From the NCBI RefSeq assembly GCF_026914185.1, contig NC_070575.1, positions 2,108,001-2,172,000 of the forward strand: a DNA stretch of 64,000 nt. Direction: 5' to 3'. This document shows, piece by piece, positions 55,805 through 64,000 of this stretch. The DNA comes from Puccinia triticina (lineage: Eukaryota > Basidiomycota > Pucciniomycetes > Pucciniales > Pucciniaceae). Position 1 is the stretch's first letter; each line of letters begins with the position of its first letter. Position numbers and translations under genes: made by a program. Below the pieces are notes generated by a model. The model made no database searches and was not told the DNA's origin. It was given only the letters and a program-made list of their open reading frames with translations.

Positions 55805-57780
55805 CTAGTTCTTGTAATACATGCTGCATTCAATTATCTGAACCTTCAATAATTCAATTCTATCAGAAATTAACCCATACTGACAATATCTGTAAAGTGA
55901 ATGTTGATAGTCAACTGTGTTTTTGGCAAAGTACTCTGCCTCAATGGTTTTCACATACTTTGCAAAGGTTTCCAGTTCAGACTTTTTTGTTGCCTCTGCA
56001 TCTTCTTTGGAAAGAAGATTAACTTTAATCCAATTTGGTTTTTTGAATTCCTTTTCTAAATAAATTTGAATGTTTTCTAACTTTTTGATGACTTGACTAC
56101 TTGAGGTCATCAAATCAAACTTTTGTTGGAAATCAGAATTTTCTTTTTGGATCTCTTCAGTCTCTTCTGGATAATATTCATTCCAATATTCTATGAACTG
56201 GAATAAAAGTGTCAATTCTAAATCAGATTTGCCTTTCTCTTCAAACAGGTTAATATTGGTGAAAGTATGAATCAATTCTTCAAAATTCTTCTTGTTGAAA
56301 TAGTTTAAATTTACTGTTCTGTAAAATGGATCATACATTATTCTTTCTGCATGGCCTTCATTTGCAACAAAAGTTTTTTCCACAATTTGTGAAATCTTTC
56401 CTGTTAATCCTTGATTCTTTTCCTTTTGCGGTAAGGCCATGTAGTTTTCAAAAGAATGTCTAGCATATTCATATGAAAAAATGTTTTTGTCTCTTTTTCC
56501 CCGAACTTGACATTTTGGTTTTGATCAGAATTAAGAAAAATGCCAATAACAGTTCAACAAATCCAGGATAAAATAAAGCTTACCTTCCAACAAATATTTG
56601 AAGGGGGTGTAATACCAATTGTCAACAGCATTTCTGCTACTCTGCGGGAGAATTTCTACTGATATTAATTTTTGTTGATATTTATATGACTGGAAAACAT
56701 GTTTTGCAGCTACAAATATGGTGCCATGTATTTGAAATAGAGCATCAAAGTAACTCTCTTTTACTAGCTTGTGCTTGGAGAAGTAGTTTATTGTCTCAAA
56801 GAAGAATTTCTGGAGATTCATAAATCTAAAATATAATGATTCATCCTCAAGATACTGATCCATTGCAACTACAGTAGAAATCAGCTCTTGAATCAAATTG
56901 TAGAATGTGTTATCTTCATCATTCAGTTTGCTGACATAGCATAGGAAACAAAATCATGTCAACTCCAATCCTATTGTTGATATCTCACCTTAGGCTTAAG
57001 TTTCTACATACGTTGAACTTTCTCCCTTACAAGGAGGAAGCAGTGTTTTCATGATTCCATGTATTTCTTCCAACCTTCCTAATTTTTCATAGAAGAGATT
57101 ATATTTTGAGTTTTTGTCCCGCCAGATATCACCCAATAGTTCAGACAATTTTTGTGACTCAGAAAAAGAATGTCTGAGTGAATTGAAATCTTCCCACATT
57201 AATTCTGCTACAGAAAAATAATACATCAGTAATAATTATTGTGAAAATTTCAGCAGACAAAATATGTACTTTGTGTTTCCTGTTCAACCGTTTTGAGATC
57301 TGTCACTACCAAAAATAATGAATGAAAATAGTTCAAAATTGAATCCCTTGATCTTTTCATGGATGAATAATCTTGAGTTTTTTTTCCCAGCTTACTGATT
57401 GAATTTTTCAGCTGTACAATACTAGAGATTTGCCGCTTTGCAGCGTCTTGTTCATTTGGAGTTGGAGCATAACCTGGGTTTTGCAATATGTGGACTGCAG
57501 ATTGTTCACTTTCTTCTTGTTCCACATGGGTGTTGTTTTTTACATGCAATCCAATTTGATGAATGATAAGTCAGGAGGTGTATTTGTAAAGAAAAATCTT
57601 CCCTAAGAAAAAAAAGACATACACACTTCTACCAATTAGCTGCTCAGTCAGACTTGAGTCTGCTGATTTACCCTTCAGATCAAACTTTTCCAGCAGATAT
57701 GCGCCTCGAACCGTTTGCAAGGAGCTAAGTACTGAAAACAAAAAAGCTGACAGTTGTAGGTACTTTGAAAAAGTGCCCAT
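55805..57780 (-). CDS. Secreted protein of unrecognised family, paralogue B
   Basis: Signal peptide MGTFSKYLQLSAFLFSVLSS, cleavage probably after VRGA. Exons 57780-57627, 57515-57270, 57207-57012, 56930-56584 and 56505-55805 keep phase and sum to 1644 nt, 547 residues. The mature chain is helical and charged, with few Cys. Conserved blocks with the 46418 gene: EDFNSLRHSF, DNWYYTPFKYLLE, SFENYMALP, NFEELIHTFTNINLFEEKGK, LENIQIYLEKEFKKP and YRYCQYGLISDRIE. The exon 2 start is the least certain limit (CAAG acceptor without a good pyrimidine tract). It appears intact and shows the ancestral uninterrupted exon 2. The two genes face each other about 7 kb apart. Confidence 0.75.
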
Positions 57781-58277
57781 TGTGAATGATAGAACACTAA
57801 GATAAATTTATGATCCTTCCTAGGGTCAAGCAAGTGATAAGAGGTGGTCTACTCAAAATGGTTTTTGTGGCAAGTAGCTTTTCAAAAAAAAAAAAAAATC
57901 TGTATGGTGAAAATAAATTTCCAGGGACAGGTCATTGTGACACATGTGAACTTTTTCCTGTCTTTGTTCTTAACCACATGATCAAGTCGGCCAGACTTGT
58001 CTTGACAACTAACAACTACATGGAACACACAAGAAAAAAATTCCTGCAAAACATCTCCAAGCCTGATACAAAACCTGATGTACGCCTCCAGAGGTGTGTT
58101 TGACCGGCAATAGGAGACCAAATCTGAGTTTGTCACTGTCAAAACAAAGGGGCAATGGGGCCGGGTCCGTAATTATGCAGTTGCGCAGGGCGTAGACCGA
58201 CCCCTCCGCACTCGCGCGGCGCGGGTTCGCGCAGAGTCAGCTCGGCCCTGCCACCACCCCGGCCGGCCAGAGACAGA
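57781..58277. other. Intergenic between two divergent genes
   Basis: About 500 bp shared upstream region of paralogue B (minus) and the epimerase-like gene (plus). An A run of about 15 at 57884-57897. The last 130 bp are CG-rich, like other housekeeping promoters here. Confidence 0.4.
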
Positions 58278-59571
58278 ATGATGGTCACCCTGGACAACCG
58301 TGCCCAGCCGCCGGGCATTCCAACCACCCACCCGGTCCAGCAGGCTGTCCAAGAACCAATCGATCTGCTCATCTTGGGCGCCGGATGGTCTGCCGGATTC
58401 TTGATGTATGCGTTTGGATCTCACCACCTCGAAGCTATTTTCTCCCAACACCAAAAATGTATGGAAACTGACAAGGTTTTTCATTGGTCAATGTTTGCAC
58501 AGCTCTTATCTCGATGAAAATCAGAAACACTTGACGTATCGGACAACGACGACTTGTGGAGGAGGACGATACAACTCCATCAAGTTCAAGTTCGATCCCA
58601 CAGCCGACCTATCTAAATCAAGAAAGGAAGAAGAAAAAGTTCAAGAGTCGACGAACCAGTTCGAGAGCTTGCCTGACGCGCGCTCAATCCTCATCAGCTT
58701 CCCCGTCAAAAATTCCGGCGCCTCCTCCTTTCTAGTCCATTCTTATCTCAGGTCCAGATCTTCCTCTTCTTTGCTGGGCAACAGTAACGACCCAAATCTT
58801 AAGGATCATTTCGTCAACTTCATTCAGCTCGGAAGTACCGGGATATTTGATGTTCAGTCTTTTCCTCCTCTTTCTTCTTCTTTACCCTTCACAAAAACAT
58901 GATGTTGATACTGAATCCTTTCCTCTTGATTGTCATTGGCAATCCAGGGAGGGCCGACGTTGAGTTCTCAAAGCAGTGAGGAAAAGAACAAGACAAAAGA
59001 GGAGGAGGAAGGAAAGATGATATGGATTGACCGACATTCGAAGTATGACAAGACAAATGCACGAGCGGAATCGGAGGACGAGTTACTGCAGCTCAACGGA
59101 AGCAAGCCGATCAGCAAGCTAGAAGTACGAACGACGGTGATGAATCTATCGGGGCTGTGGGGCGGAAGCCGAAGCATACGAAACTATGTGGGCAAGGTAG
59201 CACCGAGCATAGAAGCGCTGAGCATGAAGACGAGCGTGCACATGATCCATGGACTGGATGTGGCCCGGGCGATAGTTGCGGTGATCGACCGTTTCGACCT
59301 GGCCGCCGGCCAACGATGGATCCTCACCGACCAACGCGTTTATGACTGGTGGGACCTCGCCTCCGCTTGGGGCCTCTCAGCCCTCGACAACGCACATTCT
59401 CATCAAACAATCGGACCCCAAGCCCACTGGGTTAATCAACTCATGCAAGAACATAATATTCGCGCGTTGCCCAGACCTCCTTCCGCACTCGGTAGAGCCC
59501 TCGACAGTCGTCAGTTTTGGGACACCTTCGGACTCACTCCTGTTCGTGCTAGAATGGAACTCCTTGCTTGA
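58278..59571 (+). CDS. NAD(P)-binding Rossmann-fold epimerase/dehydratase-like protein
   Basis: Extended short-chain dehydrogenase-like protein of unknown substrate. Exons 58278-58405, 58503-58851 and 58948-59571 sum to 1101 nt, 366 residues. The dinucleotide-binding motif is DLLILGAGWSAGFLISYL (GxGxxxG), formed across intron 1. The middle contains a low-complexity Glu/Lys insert (SSEEKNKTKEEEEGK) that widens the chain relative to the usual 270-300 residues. The C-terminal part has LSGLWGGSRSIRNYVGKVAP and HMIHGLDVARAIVAVIDRF, the pattern of YeeZ-like epimerase family proteins found in many fungi. The classical YxxxK pair is not clearly present, so catalysis is uncertain. Confidence 0.75.
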
Positions 59572-60183
59572 TATCCTTCACATATTGTCGAAAAAACACA
59601 TCCATAAGAAGATGAATTATCATCAGAAAATGTTTTGGGAAATGATTGAAATTGATTTGTACAATCCTTAGTATCTCAGATCCCCAATGGCAGATCTGTT
59701 ACAGGTTGTAAGCATTTATTCAGAAAACCATCATTGAAATCAATAGTACAGGTATCCCATGTAGAATTGCTGCCAGCATGCCACTGGAGACCCGAGCACC
59801 TTGCTCCTGGTCTCGGAGTCAGCCAGAGATGCCTGGGCAACCATCTCCGCACTTCTGAACGCCTCCCATCCAAACTCATCAACCTGTAAGTAACACATTC
59901 CTATTAAGAACCCTACCAACAACTGTCAGAGCTAACCCAGTCTGGAGGTGAACTAACAAATCACATTGATACATACCGCCTGTTTCAGACGACGACAACA
60001 TGGACCAACCGAGCGTAGAGAACGCCTTGTGAAAGATCAAGATCAACTGGAGGCCAGTCACAACAGTACGTCTCCTGCAGAAAGACTCACCTGCATGCGG
60101 GCAAGGATATAAAAGGCTGACCTCGATGCCCATGATCCCAGGTTTTCTCTCTCAGCCAATATCACATCTCCAAATTGAGATAA
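59572..60183. other. No gene recognised
   Basis: 3' side of the epimerase-like gene and unassigned sequence. Minus-strand frames at 59676-60133 contain short plausible pieces (EFGWEAFRSAEMVAQASLAD, near 59880-59820) with possible splice sites, but no family is recognised. Confidence 0.35.
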
Positions 60184-61205
60184 AATAATCATATTTTAAT
60201 GCGGCAGGGACCTGTAATATCGCTTCCTGTGCCCCAGTAGCCCCAAAAATTTCACAGTATCATGGTACATGTGCAAAGTCATGATCTGATAATTTTCAGA
60301 ATTTTTCCCAGAGATATAAGGGGTGCGCGGCAGGCTTAGTAGGAAAATTACTGCTAACTGTATAGCTTTTTTGTTACACACCCAAACAGTCCCAAAATTT
60401 CAGAAATGTTTTCATTGTGGATACTCTCCGCGCCATAAATTCCTTGGCAATAGTGTGTCATGATAACATGAGATATAAGGGGTGCGCAGCGGGCTTAGTA
60501 GGAAAATGGCTGCTACAGGTATAGATTTTTTGTTACACGCTGAAACAGTCTGAAATTTTCAGGAATGTTTCAATTTTGCATATTCTCCGCGCCATAAAGC
60601 TCTTAGCAATAGTGTGTCATTAAAACATGAGATAAGTTAGCAGTCATTTTCCTACTAAGCCCGCCGCGCACCCCTTATATCTCATGTTATCATGACACAC
60701 TATTGCCAAGGAATTTATGGCGCGGAGAGTATCCACAATGAAAACATTTCTGAAATTTTGGGACTGTTTGGGTGTGTAACAAAAAAGCTATACAGTTAGC
60801 AGTAATTTTCCTACTAAGCCTGCCGCGCACCCCTTATATCTCTGGGAAAAATTCTGAAAATTATCAGATCATGAATTGGCACATGCACCATGATACTGTG
60901 AAATATTTGGGGCTACTGGGGCACAGGAAGCGATATTACAGGTCCCTGCTGCATTAAAATAGGATTATTTCATCTCAATTTTCTCTAGGCTCACGGAGAC
61001 CACCAAATGACTTGATTATTTTTTGGGGGGTTCATAAAAGGTTGTTATATCAAATCATTGAAAAATATCTCCAGAAAAGTAAGCCGTTTTTTTGGGGGAA
61101 TGCACAGTGCACAAAGAGCCGTGGCAGAAGCGCGCACTGGGGGCAGGACGTCAAGACAACGACCCCCACAGTGCGCAAAGAGTTTTTTGCAGTGCGCGAA
61201 GTAAG
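60184..61205. repeat. Giant foldback element, copy 2
   Basis: 60184-60970 is a palindrome with arms of about 390 bp. TGCGGCAGGGACCTGTAATA and AGATATAAGGGGTGCGCGGC are mirrored on the right by CCGCGCACCCCTTATATC and TATTACAGGTCCCTGCTGCA. The arms carry duplicated blocks with CTCCGCGCCATAAA and AGTGTGTCAT. A one-sided tail continues to the GC-rich CGCGCAC block at 61083-61205. More complete than copy 1 (31457-32390). Confidence 0.88.
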
Positions 61206-62580
61206 TCCAAATATTTATATTGGTATTCTTGATGTACAGAAGTTGGAAAAAAACCTTGATTTGTTGAAGCAAGCTCAGCAGTGATTTTGCAAGGATGTCC
61301 AGCAGCCAGCTGGGGGGATAAGAAGCTTATTTGTGGATGGCTGCCTGCGCAAGAAGCTAGCCTACAAGGCTGCACCACGCATGTCCCTAATGGGCAAAAA
61401 ATGGGTGTGAGATTGTGGATAAAAGGAAAAATGGGGGTTGGTTGGGCCCCAGGCTTGTCAGCTCTCACTCCAAAATCAGTGGCTTGGGGGCAAGCCTCTC
61501 TGTGAGACAGAGACCCTGCGGGGCTCTCCTCCAGAGAGGCTTGGTTAAGCTTGTCCTGGTGGTGGTCCCAAATCTTGAGCTTGGAAAATTTCAAAAAATC
61601 CCCCAAACCCCCAGGGGGTAAGGGGGGATTACAAGATATTGAGGTGTCAACCAGTGAGGTGGTCTGAAGTTTTGAGGGCAGATTTCATTCCTCAGCTTCC
61701 AAAATGGCCTCAATGACAGATGCTTGAAGAGCCCAGATTGATAGACAACAACAAGAGGCTCCACTTTGGAAAAAAATAATTTCATTTACATGTTCCAAAA
61801 TACACTGAAAATGCATATTATGTACTTAAAAAAAATTATAGATGCATAATTCACCCCCCCAAATCCCATACTATGGTCTCTAAGTCCATGGGTCCCAAAT
61901 CCAACCAGCTAAAACGTAGTTTTTTTCTCAGTGCTAGTCTACAGAGCTGGTGAGATATTTATGGAATCCTCTAGCTCTGTGGAGCTCAAAAAACACTTTC
62001 ATGTGTTTTACATGAAATATGTATGAGAAATTTTGGTGGACTTGATCAGGTGTCACACAGAATGTCAAGCAAAATTCACATTATTATGCTTGCAATATAC
62101 AGCTGACAAATGTGGCCTAGATTTTCAGCATTTATGATAGATTTTTTATGAAGCTTTCAACCTTTCCAGAATCTCCAAAACCAAATGGATCTTGATGTGA
62201 AACTGGTTTATGTAATTTTATGCATAAACCTGTCAAAACTTAGGCCAGTTCTCAAATTTGAAAAAATAAAAATTCCAAGCATTATGAGTGCAATTTCACT
62301 GTTAAAAAACTGATATGGATCAATTTGTAACTTTTTGGAATTTGTGCGCTGTTATACATTACTAGAGGCCAAGGCAGCTGTGACACTGCAAGCTCCCAGG
62401 GCAGGACCTCAGAAAAAAAGGTATGACAAATTGGGCAAAACCTCTGAAAGGTACTCTTCAAAAAGGTATGAAAGCACCAAAGTGCCATTTAGGGTGTTCA
62501 TAGAAAAAAATCAAAATGTGGAAAGCCACCAAATTGCTTTGGGGGTAATAAAGCTTGGAGAAATGCTATTAATTCAGGCC
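61206..62580. other. No gene recognised
   Basis: AT-rich sequence with short open frames only. ACTAGAGGCCAAGGCAGC at 62362 is a degraded half of the 16824-16930 hairpin motif. A PIF-like left end (TCA then GGCCCTGTTTTGATGCACTG) begins at 62577. Confidence 0.4.
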
Positions 62581-62610
62581 CTGTTTTGATGCACTGTTAT
62601 ATGTGATTGA
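62577..62610. mobile_element. PIF/Harbinger-like left terminus
   Basis: GGCCCTGTTTTGATGCACTG preceded by TCA, the same target as 18011-18826. The right end is not in the window, so the element may extend past position 64000 and enclose the array and GCTACGCT element that follow. Confidence 0.45.
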
Positions 62611-62754
62611 TGAAATAGAGATTGACAAGTGGACCCAGGTACCCGCCGCGTGTCCGGGTACCCGCAGTGTTTTTTGTGATATTCAGACACCCGTACCCAT
62701 ACAAGGCACCTGCAGGCAGGTACTGGTGCTTTTTTTATATCCGGAACCCCCTCT

Positions 62755-63290
62755 TGATGACAGGTACAGACCGTTCATTGGGAGTGTTGGTTCCTCTCAA
62801 TGACCACAGTCTGTCCCATTCATTGAGAGGCTTTTTTCCTTTTGATGACCGGGGCAGATCCTGGTCATCAGGAGGAAACAACCCTCTCAATTTTAGAGAC
62901 TGTAAAATGAAGATGTGTCTGGTGAGAGTCAAACTCACGACCTCAGCTATGCTGAGACACATACTAGAGTGCTGCCTTTACCAACTAGGCTACAGACGCT
63001 TGTGGCTGCCAGCTGGGTGGTTGGTTGGTAGTGCTCATGGGTCAATCCAACAGCCCTCCATACTGTGGTGATACATCATGGTAGCAGACTTACAGACAAC
63101 TCAACATCAATGACCGGGTTCTGTCCTGGTCATCAAGAAGGCTAATTCCTCCCAATGACTGTTTTCTGTCCCGGTCATTGAGAAGGCTAATTCCTCTCAA
63201 TGAACGGTTGTTGTCCCAGTCATCAAGAGGGTTGATTCCTACCAATGACCAGGATCTGTCCCGGTCATCAAGAGGAATAAACCCCCTCAG
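62755..63290. repeat. ACCGGTCAT-type array, diverged
   Basis: About eight hairpins such as CAATGACCGGGTTCTGTCCT followed by GGTCATCAAG, with longer centres (TTCTGTCC, ATCTGTCC) than the other arrays. It is interrupted by the tRNA-like sequence at 62915-62999. Confidence 0.75.
62915..62999 (-). tRNA. Class II tRNA-like sequence (probable pseudo-tRNA)
   Basis: Read on the minus strand, 85 nt. Acceptor strands GCGTCTG and CAGACAC pair with one mismatch. TAGCCTAGTTGGTAAAGGC forms a D arm matching box A. A 6-bp long variable arm CTCAGC-ATA-GCTGAG marks class II (Leu/Ser/Tyr type). GTGAG-TTTGACT-CTCAC is a perfect T arm near the box B consensus. The anticodon arm is poor: CAC-TCTAGTAT-GTG with an 8-base loop, so no anticodon is assigned. 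It lies inside a transposon-like array, which suggests a tRNA-derived or captured sequence rather than a working gene. Confidence 0.45.
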
Positions 63291-63296
63291 TGACCG

Positions 63297-63774
63297 CAAC
63301 AGTGGGCCGCTACGCTAAACTACGCTATTTTAGCCCTAAAGTTTAGTGTAGCGGCAAAAAGCGCCAACCTTTTTTGAATAGCGTTAGCGCGCTGTTAGCG
63401 CCGCTACGCTTCGCTAATTTTCAGCGGCGCTAACAGCATACCAATTTTTGTTTAGCGTTAGCGCTGCGCTACAGCCGCTACGCTACGCTACATTGCGCTA
63501 AAGCGGAAAAAAGGCACTTTTTTGCCGCAAAAAACACTTTAGCGCAGCATAGCGCGCGCTCTTTTGCGCCTTGCGTGCTTAGCGTTAGCGCAATTGCGCG
63601 CATCTGCGCTAACACTACGCTAAAAGCTAAAATAGCTTTGCATCCTTTGCGCGTAGCATTAGCGCAGATGCGCGCAATTGCGCTAACGCTACGCTAAAAA
63701 ATAGTGCATTTACGCTGCGCTACGCTACGCTAAGCTATGCTAACAGCTATGTTAGCGTAGCTGACCCACTGTTG
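63297..63774. mobile_element. GCTACGCT-rich element with CAACAGTGGG ends
   Basis: CAACAGTGGGCCGCTACGCT at the left is mirrored by CCCACTGTTG preceded by AGCGTAGCTGA. The interior is almost entirely short GCTACGCTA/TTAGCGCAGC/GCGCTAACGC palindromes. 478 bp. Same terminal type and motif set as the outer element at 1865-3911. Confidence 0.75.
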
Positions 63775-64000
63775 GTACCCGGGTACCTGGAAGACCCGCC
63801 TGACCGTGGGTTTTTTTGGCCGGTATCCGGGTACCTGGTGCCCAAAATCCCGCACCCGGACCCGTACACGGCACCCGCGCGCGGGTCCTGGGTACCTGCC
63901 CACAGGTCCACTTGGTAATCTCTATAATGAAATAGTAGGAAGGACAAAGATTTATTTCTTTGGATGTACTTTGTGTACTGCAAAAAACTTGCTGCATACT

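Larger units (their letters stand above)
62625..63920. mobile_element. Element with AAGTGGACC / GGTACCCG termini
   Basis: GATTGACAAGTGGACCCAGG followed by TACCCG-rich repeats at the left, mirrored by GGGTACCTGCCCACAGG and TCCACTTGGTAATC at the right. Inside: an ACCGGTCAT-type array (62755-63290), the tRNA-like sequence (62915-62999) and the GCTACGCT element (63297-63774). Target duplication unclear. Confidence 0.5.

Overview
This window looks like repeat-rich nuclear DNA from a basidiomycete fungus, most likely a rust (Pucciniales). The support is: real genes split by many 70-100 nt GT-AG introns, housekeeping proteins of fungal type (eIF3b, Prp31, Tim9, a Zn2Cys6 regulator), several cysteine-poor secreted proteins without recognisable domains, and an AT-rich background filled with small non-autonomous DNA transposons. 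The rust assignment is inference; nothing here names a species.

Layout. 1-5.2 kb: nested repeats (foldbacks, elements rich in GGAGTGCA hairpins, and an array of ACCGGTCAT palindromes). 5.4-8.1 kb: complete eIF3b gene, minus strand, 7 exons. 8.4-11 kb: small inverted-repeat elements and a CCTGT-rich satellite. 11.2-12.4 kb: decayed PWP2 relic. 12.4-28 kb: no convincing gene; it holds a 63-copy pentanucleotide satellite, at least five nested or adjacent transposon-like elements with readable target-site duplications, and long ACCGGTCAT arrays. 28.9-30.1 kb: TAF7 relic with three in-frame stops. 31-35 kb: giant foldback and a 2.1 kb PIF/Harbinger-like element inside another element. 35.5-44.6 kb: gene island on the minus strand (Zn2Cys6 regulator, proline iminopeptidase-like hydrolase, PRP31). 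46.4-59.6 kb: two convergent members of an unrecognised secreted protein family, with TIM9, a small secreted protein gene and a Rossmann-fold epimerase-like gene between or beside them. 60-64 kb: a second giant foldback, another ACCGGTCAT array, a class II tRNA-like sequence and a GCTACGCT-rich element.

Two things stand out. First, the same short palindromic unit (GATGACCGGT ... ACCGGTCATC) fills the interior of elements with quite different ends: hAT-like with 8-bp target duplications and PIF-like with 3-bp duplications. Several other elements are likewise packed end to end with their own short inverted repeats. No transposase gene is visible in the window. Second, one of the two secreted paralogues (46418-48687) has a MITE inserted into an ancestral exon, and the reading frame is restored only if about 320 nt around it are now spliced as an intron whose donor and acceptor derive from former coding sequence.

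Exon limits below were derived by hand from GT-AG sites, frame continuity and known protein families. Lengths that sum to a multiple of three are stated. No similarity search was run.
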